Shown here piece after piece: positions 56,795 through 64,000 of a stretch of DNA of 64,000 nt; the first letter of the stretch is position 1, and each line of letters opens with the position of its first letter. The position numbers and the translations under genes are program-made. The notes beneath the pieces are model-generated. The model had not been told where the DNA came from, made no database searches, and saw only the letters and a program-made list of their open reading frames with translations. The DNA is from Candidatus Lutibacillus vidarii (lineage in GTDB: Bacteria > Actinomycetota > Actinomycetes > Actinomycetales > Dermatophilaceae): contig JADKGA010000004.1 in assembly GCA_016717165.1 (NCBI GenBank), positions 434,001-498,000 of the forward strand. The letters are read 5' to 3'.

Positions 56795-57358
56795 GCCTCG
56801 ATCAAGAGACTGTGAGGCGAACGGTGGCGCCCGAATATCGAGATTCTCCGCCGCGGGCATGCGGTCGACAAAGGTGAAGGTGAACTGGTTGAGTGCGGAT
56901 TTCCATCATACGGCCTACTGTGCCTGACCGGTGCCCTTGGGATATAGCCCTTGGGTGACCAGGTACGGGTTTCTGTGAGCGGTTTGTGCGGTGGGGGTAT
57001 CGGCCAGGCGATGGCAGCGCGTCGGCCTCTCGCGTTCAGGTCAGATAGACCCGATACCCTCGGCCATCGCGATCACCCTAGCCCGACGACACATAGCATC
57101 ACCGCGGACCCAACTCGCGGAGAGTCGCAGTGCGCAGAATGATGAAGAGTCGCTCTCATGTCGGCCCCGCCGTGGAGCGTTGCTCAGATTGGGCCATGAC
57201 ATGGGCGTCATGATCCGCTTGTTCTGCTGGAAGACGACATCGACCAATCACTCCGCCTCGACGACAGTGGGAGTAGTGGTTGTAGGTGCTCCCTGAGCCT
57301 CGTTCTCGAGAGCACTGGCCTCGTGTCTCCGACCACCTGACCGAGGCTGTGGGTTTAG
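56795..57358. other. Gene-free region before the SIR2 gene
   Basis: 564 bases between two gene ends (both 3'). Less GC-rich than its surroundings. No frame looks like a protein and no hairpin with U tract is evident. Confidence 0.5.
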
Positions 57359-58882
57359 TCAAACCTTTGCATACTTCATCCAATCATAGACGACCGCGAG
57401 CTTGCCGTACTGGGTCCCCCACCATGAGTACTGCCGCCAGTTGCGGTTGTCGTCGAGCAACTTCCAGATGCCTTCTACGTTCGAGGTCATTGCCGGCAGC
57501 ATCCAGGGGTTGTTGAATAGGTACTCCCTGCCGTGGGCTGCGAGGAGGGCACTGACTGGTCGGTCCTTTGTCAACGCTTTCGGCCCAAGCGTTTCATTCA
57601 CCCTCTTCACGCGCCGGCGGATGCGGTCGGGCACGTCGGCGGTCGGACGGAGGGTGCCGTCGTCTTCGAGAAGGTCGAGTTCACGAAGGTACTTGAAGCA
57701 TGGGACGTACCAGGGCAGCTGGAACACCGTCGGGATTACCGTGTGGACCATCTGGTCGGGAGGCAGACCACGCTCTGGTGTGCCGAGAACGTCGTCAACA
57801 ACGTCCCAACGAGAGAGTCCAATGAGACCTTTCACGGTCATCTTCGCCCCGACTCCGAACACCACGTCAAGGTCGGCGGCTTCAGCCTCAATGTCGGAGA
57901 CGGCCACAAGGCGACCATCAGGATCGTTGGCCTTGACCAGCTCGTACACCTGAGACTTCAGGTGCCGCAGGACCCTTGCTGGGAGCGCCCTTTCGCGCTC
58001 CGCGAGCACGCTGAATAGTTCCACGAAGTCGGGGACCGTCAGCTCAACGGCCTCGACCTCTCCATCCGTGAGGCTAACGCTGCGCCGTCTGACCTCAGGG
58101 CCCAGTCCAGGCTGCCAGTCCACGAAAATAAGCCGGTCGCGCAGCTTCTGGGTGTTCTTTCCACGCAGAGCTACGACGAGCGCCTCCAAAACGCCGCGGA
58201 CGTTCTCGTCCGTCATGCTGTAGCCGAGAAAGATCACGGGGTGCTCCACGAATGTGGTCATCAGCTTTGACGCAAGATAGGCGTTTCGCCGCTGGAAGTC
58301 AGCGTAGTCCTCTGCTGTAAGGATCAGTGAGTTAGGACTCGCAGCCGAGCCGTGTATCATATAGACCTCGGCGATTCCATGACTATCTGAGAACAGCAGT
58401 TCGTCCTGCCCGACGTAGGTGACGTAGTCCGGAAATACTGTCTCGAGCAGCGAGTCGTAATTCGTGGTTATGACCCCCTCTGCTGCAACTTTGCCGAAAA
58501 GGGCAAACTCCTCAATTAGGTCCTCGGGCACGACCATCTCATCGACCATGCGTGTGACGTACCGTGAGACTTCAACTTTCAGGGCAGTGGCTGGCTCCGA
58601 AACCAAGTTGGCGAACTCGGCGCGCGAATCTGCGAAGTCGGCCTTAGACCACCAGACCTCGTAGAAGTCGTTGGCGATGAGTGTCGCTGTGCCGGGGAGA
58701 TCGCCCTTCGCGAGGCCCCGGTAGTACTCGAACGGCTGCGGGGTGTACTGAGCGAAATGCCGGAGCAGCCCAGGCCAGTCAGGCAGGCCAACGTAGCGCC
58801 GCGAGATCCCTGAGCCAACGAACAAGAACGGACCCGAGAGCATCTTCAAGTGCGGGCCGAGATAGTCAGCGATGGTGCCCAT
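57359..58882 (-). CDS. SIR2-family NADase-type defence protein
   Basis: 507 residues. N-terminal SIR2 fold: FVGSGISRRYVGLPDW (from residue 21), VITTNYDSLLE (Asn141, Asp143), catalytic-type His177 in MIHGSA, and FLGYSMTDENV. The C-terminal 230 residues show no known domain and may sense the phage signal. SIR2 defence proteins destroy NAD+ to stop phage growth. ATG 58882 chosen; ATG 58903 also possible. Codon use is less GC-rich than the core genes, in line with transfer. Confidence 0.82.
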   Translation of the reverse strand: MGTIADYLGPHLKMLSGPFLFVGSGISRRYVGLPDWPGLLRHFAQYTPQPFEYYRGLAKGDLPGTATLIANDFYEVWWSKADFADSRAEFANLVSEPATALKVEVSRYVTRMVDEMVVPEDLIEEFALFGKVAAEGVITTNYDSLLETVFPDYVTYVGQDELLFSDSHGIAEVYMIHGSAASPNSLILTAEDYADFQRRNAYLASKLMTTFVEHPVIFLGYSMTDENVRGVLEALVVALRGKNTQKLRDRLIFVDWQPGLGPEVRRRSVSLTDGEVEAVELTVPDFVELFSVLAERERALPARVLRHLKSQVYELVKANDPDGRLVAVSDIEAEAADLDVVFGVGAKMTVKGLIGLSRWDVVDDVLGTPERGLPPDQMVHTVIPTVFQLPWYVPCFKYLRELDLLEDDGTLRPTADVPDRIRRRVKRVNETLGPKALTKDRPVSALLAAHGREYLFNNPWMLPAMTSNVEGIWKLLDDNRNWRQYSWWGTQYGKLAVVYDWMKYAKV

Positions 58883-59129
58883 GTGAACAACGTATGCTCG
58901 CATGACTCCGGGGCGCTTGATCTTCGCCGTGGTCGCTCGGTCTGACGACCGTCGTACGCTCGGGGTGCAAGGCAAGCGTCAGCCCGCCCGGGACGGCCGT
59001 GGGCCCGAGGCGGCTGCTGGACCCCGAGAGGTTGAGCGGGTTCACCGATGGTTGACGCACACGGCCGATCGCGCGAGCCGCCGAGGAAGCGGGTTCCGCC
59101 CAGCAGCTTCCAACACGGGCTGGGAGATC

Positions 59130-59800
59130 CCCGTCAGGCCAGGTGTGCCTGGATGGGTTGGCCGCTGTGCCCGGCCATTCCCCGGGAGCCCGGTGCCGCA
59201 GATCAGCGAGTCTCTGGAACCACCCACGTTGGGGTAGTTACCTGAACTACCCGTTTTGGTTTCCCGAAACTCCCGGCCGTGGGGGCTCCCCTCTGGGGGA
59301 GTCGATCCGGCCGGGAGTTCCGTCGTTGTCGGGGCGTGAGACCTATCTGGACCCTCGCCCCAGCGATTTCGTAGGCCGTGGAGGCGGTTTCAGGGCGTTC
59401 GGGCGGCTTTCGGGCAGGCTGTCGCCAACGTCGTGCGGGGTGAGTGGCTCGGGCCGGGATTGTTAGTCGGTGTGGCGCTTGCGCCGGCCGCGGGTGCGGG
59501 TCGCTTTCACCAGGGGCCGGTCGTCGACCGGCTCGCCTGGGGGCGCCCCCTCTGGAGGAGGTGTACCTGCCAGGGCTCAGGTAGGCCGCGTTTGGTGTGC
59601 CAGGCGTGCAGGCTGACGAAGTTGTGCCCGATGAGGGTGAGAGCGAGGAGCATGCCGGTCGCGACGAGTCCAGTCATGCGGAAGAACCCGCGGTTGAGAT
59701 TGAGTGACTGATATCGGACGGCTCCGAAGAGCCGTTCGATGAGCGTGCGCCGGTTGAAGGACTTGGCCCAAGGTCCGCGGACGCGCTGGAATCCTCGCTT
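59130..59800 (-). mobile_element. Copy D: left part of the tRNA-Leu element
   Basis: Left-end hairpins at about 59212-59325 with a G/C mini-insert in the loop, then the transposase C-terminus to about 59780. The rest and the right end were not found; the sequence then changes to unrelated DNA. Confidence 0.65.
59466..59780 (-). pseudogene. C-terminal transposase fragment of copy D
   Basis: About 100 codons match the transposase at 35817-37448 (LNLNRGFFRM, TLIGHNFVSLHAWHTKRGL). A 20-base G/C mini-insert at about 59538 shifts the frame near the end. No start. Confidence 0.75.
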
Positions 59801-60005
59801 CTTGCTGTGCTTGCCGTGCGGGACGTATCGGCAGGGCGCGCGGGCGTCTAAGGCTTCGCGCCGCCTGGCCCTCCGGACCTGGAAACACCGGCACGAACTC
59901 GTAGATCGTCCAAGACGAAGGTCGCAGTCGGGTCGGTCTCGTGGGGTCCTGGTTCAGCGCCTGAGGTGGCCGACGCTGAAGTGCGCGGTCCTGATGATAC
60001 GCGGA

Positions 60006-60449
60006 TCATTTGTCATCCGGCTGCATGAACATCTCCGGAATGACGTCCTGCGACATGATCCGGACCGGGGCACCGACCACGCCGCGCAAGCGGAGGTGGA
60101 AGTCGAACACGTGCATGATCTTCGGTAGCACCTCGAACACGTCAGCCTTTTGGACGGGGAACTGCGTCGAAGCAGTTCGCCCCCGTTGGTTCGCGCCATT
60201 GCCTCCAGCAGCGACTCGACCGAGCGGCAGTTCTCCGCTGGGGTGTCCCGGTGGACGCCAAGTCGTCCACCGCGTGCACGACCGATTCCCCGCCGCCTAT
60301 CTCGATCCCGAACACGTCTCACGCGACAGGGTCTAGCCTGACCAACTCCTCGATGCTTACGGCCGTCAGCGCTGGGTGAGTCGCGTCGTGCCCTGCCAGT
60401 CCGGGTACATGAGGTTCGCGTCGCCCCAGAGGTAGCCGTCCTCGCTCAT
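60006..60449 (-). pseudogene. Decayed gene of an unknown small-protein family
   Basis: Protein-like pieces in changing frames: MSEDGYLWGDANLMYPDWQG, then LTAVSIEELVRLDPVA, then VFGIEIGGGESVVHAVDDL, then VLPKIMHVFDFHLRLRGVV and a stop after MQPDDK. Each joins the next only with an indel or stop codon. The family is unknown to me. Confidence 0.6.
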
Positions 60450-60547
60450 CCATACCTCCCTGAGTGGTTGTGCCTCGCACTGTACGTGACCCCGGGACAG
60501 CCACCGCCGAGCGCGGTGCTGTCGCTGGTGTGTGTTCTCATTACGCC

Positions 60548-61501
60548 ATGGGGAGACACGAAGAAGCGCTGCGTGTCGCCGAGGAGCTGCTGACCGACGT
60601 CGAGCAACAACGGCTTAAGGCCTCCGAGGTTGTCTTGAAGGCAAGCAGGCTCGCGCGGCTCGTCGGACACGATGACCTCACGACCTTCCTCGGTTACGAG
60701 CGCAGTGGCTATCCGACCGACGGTTCCGCGACCGCCTGGATCGGCCGTGCGGGTCGTTGGTCGGAGTCGGACGAGGGAAAGTTCTATCCCGCGGCCATCG
60801 CCAAGATCGAGGCGAAACTCGCCGGGGCCAAGGAGTCGATCACGGCCCTCAGAGGCGGGGGCAACTACTCGGGCGACTACATTGCGATCGCGGCCAGGGA
60901 GCACGACCAGCTCATCGGCACCCAGGCCATGGCTGCTGGGGTCTTCTCCGGCATCTGCGGGCAGGTCGTTGCAACGGTGTACGACATGGTGGCTGAGATC
61001 TACCACGAGTTGCTGTTCAGCGAACTCCAGGCCAGTCTCTTCGCGGAGACGCAGATGCGCGTCGACGGGTCACTTGCCGAGGCCAGCGGATCCGCCCTCG
61101 ACAAGATCGAGAAGGTCTCGGAGCGCCTCCGCGACGGCGATCCGGAGTCCATCAGCCAAGCGCTGACCACCTGCCGCCGCTTGATCGACTCGTGCGCCGA
61201 CCACGTGTTCCCGCCGGAGGCCGAGGCGTACGAGATCGGAGACGGAGTAACCCTGTCGGTCGGCCAGCAGAACGTCCTGAACCGGATGCAGGCGTACACA
61301 CACCGGGCCGGCGCGACTAAGGCACGCAGGGACCGGCTCCGTTTGACGGTCCGGGAGCTTTACAGCCGCTGCTCGGCCGGTACGCATGCGCAGGTCACGC
61401 TCGACGAGGCACGCTTCATCTTCCTGCAGACCTACGTCGTGCTGGGAGAGATCCTGACGCTCACCAAGCCCAGCCCGACGTCGGCCGCGCCGCGCGCCTA
61501 G
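60548..61501 (+). CDS. AbiTii-domain protein (abortive infection family)
   Basis: 317 residues. Residues 7-57 (ALRVAEELLTDVEQQRLKAS, then VVLKASRLARLVGHDDLTTFLGYERSGY) match the AbiTii domain, found at the N-terminus of abortive infection proteins. The rest is helical without a recognised domain. ATG 60548; the longer frame from 60464 is not convincing. Confidence 0.7.
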   Translation: MGRHEEALRVAEELLTDVEQQRLKASEVVLKASRLARLVGHDDLTTFLGYERSGYPTDGSATAWIGRAGRWSESDEGKFYPAAIAKIEAKLAGAKESITALRGGGNYSGDYIAIAAREHDQLIGTQAMAAGVFSGICGQVVATVYDMVAEIYHELLFSELQASLFAETQMRVDGSLAEASGSALDKIEKVSERLRDGDPESISQALTTCRRLIDSCADHVFPPEAEAYEIGDGVTLSVGQQNVLNRMQAYTHRAGATKARRDRLRLTVRELYSRCSAGTHAQVTLDEARFIFLQTYVVLGEILTLTKPSPTSAAPRA

Positions 61502-61547
61502 GAATCGCTGCTGAGGGCCCGGGGCACAGCCGTGCATTGCGCCTCGT

Positions 61548-61745
61548 TCCCGGGCTACTTCCGGAAGCGGCTTGTCGAGCAGAAGAAGCTCTACGTCGTC
61601 GTCAAGCTCCCTTCCGTTGTCCTTCGCGCGCATGCCGGTGTCTCCACCGCCATCCTCTTCACCCGCACCTACTCGGGTGGCACCGACGAGGTCTGATTCC
61701 ACGACAACCAGGCGCACGGGTGGGGTCTGGAGGACAAGCGGTCGA
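61548..61745 (+). pseudogene. Fragment of a type I restriction methyltransferase (HsdM)
   Basis: In one frame the DNA reads FRKRLVEQKKLYVVVKLPSV, then HAGVSTAILFTRTYSGGTDE, V, stop, FHDNQAHGWGLEDKRS. This is the HsdM segment LPSGVFKPYAGVSTAIL...GGTDKVWFYD, with TGA where TGG (Trp) is expected. A remnant of a lost type I system. Confidence 0.75.
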
Positions 61746-61853
61746 GTCGGGCAAGTCGATGCCCTGAGGGCCTCGATGGGATCGTAAGTGACAGCTTTCG
61801 GTCGAATGGTCGAGTCGCTGCGGGAGCGGGCGTTATAGGGGAGGCTGTGAGTC

Positions 61854-62954
61854 ATGCCGGTGGAGATGGGGATGTGGCGGATCGACGGGGACACCCCGAA
61901 GCGGCTCAGCGCGGCGACGCTGCCGTCCGAGGCCACCCTGGAGCAGTACCTCGAGAAGGACCCGTCGCTGCTCGGTGAACGGCTTCTCGTCATCGGCCGG
62001 CAGGTCCACACGCCCCACGGAAAGTTCATTGACCTGCTCGCCATGGACGGTGAAGGCAACCTCCACGTCCTCGAGCTCAAACGTGACAAGACCCCTCGCG
62101 ACGTCGTGGCCCAGGTCCTCGACTACGGCTCGTGGGTGAGCACGCTCGACCGCGACTCGATCATCGATATCGCCAACGACCATCTCGGCGACGTGGCGTT
62201 CGAGGCCGCCTTCGAGGAGGCGTTCGGCACCTCGGCGCCGGACGAGCTCAACGCAGCACTGCAGCTGACGATCGTCGCCACCGACCTCGACCCAAGCTCC
62301 GAGCGGATCGTCACCTATCTGCGGACCTTCGGCGTCCCCGTCAATGCCGTCTTCTTCTCCTACCTGGAGGACGATGGACGGCGCTACCTCGCCCGCTCGT
62401 GGCTGGCGAGGGAGCACGAGAGCGAGACCGGCGGCGCGGCATACGGGAAGAACAAGAAGGGGAAGCGCGCCGAGTGGAACGGGTGCGACTGGTTCGTATC
62501 CTTCGGCGCCGACACGGGTGGCCGTCAGTGGGAGGACGCGCGCAAGTACGGATTCGTCTCGGCCGGCGGCGACGCGTGGTACTCGCGGACTCTGCGCAAC
62601 GTTCCGGTGGGGGCACGCGTCAACGTGTCCATCCCCCAGCGGGGATACGTCGCGGTCGGTGACGTGACAGGTCCGGCGCAACGCTTCGACTCCGTACAGG
62701 TGACCGTTGACGGGCACGTGGTGCGGCTCGCCGACCAGCAGCTCATCGGCACGTATGAGCACGGCGCGAACGGTATGACGGAGACCGACGACGTGGCCGA
62801 GTGGGTCGTGCCGGTGCGTTGGCTCACGACCGTGCCGGCTGAGCAGGCCTACTGGGAGAAGGGCATGTTCGCCAACCAGAACAGCGCCTGCAAGCTGCGC
62901 CAGGAGTTCACCCTTGAGCGGTTGGCGCAGCGCTTCCGTCTCGGTGACGAATGA
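61854..62954 (+). CDS. DUF91/NucS-like endonuclease-domain protein
   Basis: 366 residues. Residues 25-100 hold a NucS-type PD-(D/E)XK core: FIDLLAMDGEG (Asp60) and LHVLELKRDKTP (Glu74, Lys76), then VVAQVLDYGSWV. The second half (about 190-366) is a beta-rich domain unlike that of NucS. True NucS is a mismatch endonuclease; this larger relative is more like accessory or defence proteins. It has GGCATAC once (62.43 kb). Confidence 0.78.
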   Translation: MPVEMGMWRIDGDTPKRLSAATLPSEATLEQYLEKDPSLLGERLLVIGRQVHTPHGKFIDLLAMDGEGNLHVLELKRDKTPRDVVAQVLDYGSWVSTLDRDSIIDIANDHLGDVAFEAAFEEAFGTSAPDELNAALQLTIVATDLDPSSERIVTYLRTFGVPVNAVFFSYLEDDGRRYLARSWLAREHESETGGAAYGKNKKGKRAEWNGCDWFVSFGADTGGRQWEDARKYGFVSAGGDAWYSRTLRNVPVGARVNVSIPQRGYVAVGDVTGPAQRFDSVQVTVDGHVVRLADQQLIGTYEHGANGMTETDDVAEWVVPVRWLTTVPAEQAYWEKGMFANQNSACKLRQEFTLERLAQRFRLGDE

Positions 62955-62988
62955 GGGCTGTCCCCAGCTAGCGATCGCACCTGTGACA

Positions 62989-63012
62989 CTGTGCAACTCT
63001 ACAGTTGCACAG
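62989..63012. promoter_or_regulatory. Candidate operator: 10-bp-arm inverted repeat
   Basis: CTGTGCAACT (62989-62998) and AGTTGCACAG (63003-63012) with the 4-base spacer CTAC, 27 bases before the AlbA_2 gene start. Further CACCTGTG and CACAGGTG half-sites surround it. Likely binding site for a dimeric regulator, possibly the downstream protein itself. Confidence 0.65.
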
Positions 63013-63039
63013 GTGCACCAACTGTGTCATGGTGTCCAT

Positions 63040-64000
63040 GTGACTCTGACGGCTGACGCCTTCCAAGACCTCGTGGAAGAGCTGCGGGACCACGGCGGCG
63101 ACAAGACCAACGTCGAGGTCAAGCTTGGGGCAGGCGGGTGCCCCCGGTTGGGGGAGACGTTGTCTGCGTTCGGCAACATGCCATCCGGCGGACTCATCGT
63201 CGTCGGCCTCGACGAAGCCAGCGACTTCGATCCGGTGGGCGTCGCCGACCCGACAGCGATCGAGGCGGGGATTGCCTCACAGGCACGCAACTCGGTGGTG
63301 CCCCCGGTCCAAGTGACGTTCGACCGCGTCAGCACCGAAGGCGCAGTGATCGTCGTGGCACGCGTGAACCCACTCACCTTGAGCCAGCGACCCTGCCGTC
63401 ACCAAGGCAACGCCTACCTGCGCCAGGCCGACGGCGACTATCGGATGAGCGAGCCGGAGGTCCAGCAGATCCTCGCGCTGCGGGACCGGCCCCGGTTCGA
63501 CGCTGCGGCCGTCCCGGGCACTCAGCTGTCCGACCTCGATCCCGACCTGACGCAGGCCTATGTCGCAGCCGTTCGGTCCTCGACTCGTCGGCTCGCCGAC
63601 GCGTCGAATGAAGCGGTGCTGCGCCATCGAGGCGTCCTCGTCCCGCAGGGACCCGAGCTGACTGTCGCCGGCCTTTATGCACTGGGGGCGTACCCGCAGC
63701 AGTTCGCGCCCAGCCTGGCTATCACCGCCGCGGTCCACCTCGACCCGAGGACCGGTGCGCGGACCCGCGATCTTGTCCACCTCGACGGCCCCATACCGGC
63801 GCTGCTCGAGGACGCGATGGCCTGGGTCGTTCGCAACACAAGAGCCACCATCCGATACGGCCAGGATGGCCACGCCCGTGAGGAATACGAGATCCCTGCC
63901 GTCGCCGTCCGTGAGCTCGTGGCAAACGCCCTCGTCCATCGCGACCTCAGCCCGCACACCCAAGGCAAGCGGGTGGAGATCCGTCTCACGGGCGACCTCC
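63040..64000 (+). CDS. AlbA_2-domain (Schlafen/divergent AAA-4) protein, 3'-partial
   Basis: The first 320 residues are in the window and the frame stays open at its end. Residues about 22-55 (NVEVKLGAGG, ETLSAFGNMPSGGLIVVGL) form the AlbA_2 domain. PCRHQGNAYLRQADGDYRMS and, near the end, IPAVAVRELVANALVHRDLS match the RecG-like/AAA-4 region. Such proteins are regulators or defence factors. GTG 63040 is the likely start. Confidence 0.8.
   Translation, partial: MTLTADAFQDLVEELRDHGGDKTNVEVKLGAGGCPRLGETLSAFGNMPSGGLIVVGLDEASDFDPVGVADPTAIEAGIASQARNSVVPPVQVTFDRVSTEGAVIVVARVNPLTLSQRPCRHQGNAYLRQADGDYRMSEPEVQQILALRDRPRFDAAAVPGTQLSDLDPDLTQAYVAAVRSSTRRLADASNEAVLRHRGVLVPQGPELTVAGLYALGAYPQQFAPSLAITAAVHLDPRTGARTRDLVHLDGPIPALLEDAMAWVVRNTRATIRYGQDGHAREEYEIPAVAVRELVANALVHRDLSPHTQGKRVEIRLTGDL

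Noticed and set aside
63136..63156. Sixth copy of the G/C mini-palindrome inside the AlbA_2 gene
   Set aside because: The sequence resembles the repeat, but it encodes the expected AGGxPxxxET part of the AlbA_2 domain at normal length, so chance or coding constraint is enough.

Overview
The window looks like the chromosome of a high-GC actinobacterium, probably Micrococcales and perhaps Intrasporangiaceae. This rests on about 70% GC, many GTG/TTG starts with 4-base overlaps, and the actinobacterial cell-division block ppiA, rhomboid, crgA, DUF881, sortase E, pabA, pknB, pknA, pbpA, rodA, pstP, fhaB, fhaA, tRNA-Leu, which normally lies near oriC. dnaA and gyrA are not in the window.

Bases 1-20500 carry mixed core functions. 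They include a DUF5661 protein, a DUF1345 remnant, a Ser/Thr kinase fused to an ACT-like domain, and a lipid-phosphate group (DUF1206, two PAP2 phosphatases, a diacylglycerol-kinase-type enzyme). A second kinase overlaps a NarL-type histidine kinase. A TspO-like protein, a response regulator, a hemerythrin, a GH13 enzyme, a large catalase, a flavin-type stress protein, a CPBP protease, a nucleoside-diphosphate-sugar-epimerase-like protein, the 5-oxoprolinase genes pxpABC and an 11-residue-repeat protein follow. Bases 20700-34800 hold the growth and division signalling block. The junctions on both sides of the crgA-pabA segment each carry a large palindrome with nearly the same core, plus clusters of DnaA-box-like 9-mers. 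sortase E and pstP each carry an apparent 1-base frameshift at a G/C run.

From tRNA-Leu (35515-35597) to the right end the window is an accessory island. It begins with a 3.5-kb element coding for a DDE transposase, a translationally coupled tyrosine-recombinase-like protein without the usual first Arg, and a ribbon-helix-helix protein. Three rearranged or internally deleted relatives of this element lie at about 46.5, 49.9 and 59.2 kb. Between them are several known or candidate defence genes: a Hachiman-like hamA-hamB pair preceded by an XRE-ImmA gene pair, a SIR2 protein, an AbiTii protein, a DUF91/NucS-like nuclease, an HsdM remnant and an AlbA_2 protein cut by the window end. Two ISL3 elements have clear terminal repeats and 8-base target duplications.

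The most striking locus is at 52.2-56.8 kb. It has a P-loop kinase fused to an adenylosuccinate-synthetase homologue with the Asp-to-Ser change in the GDEGKGK motif that is known from phage PurZ, a MazG-like pyrophosphohydrolase, and a DUF7002-like protein. It resembles a chromosomal counterpart of the phage 2-aminoadenine (Z) nucleotide pathway. The 7-mer GTATGCC is strongly enriched in the core part and missing from the defence segments, which supports transfer of the island cargo.
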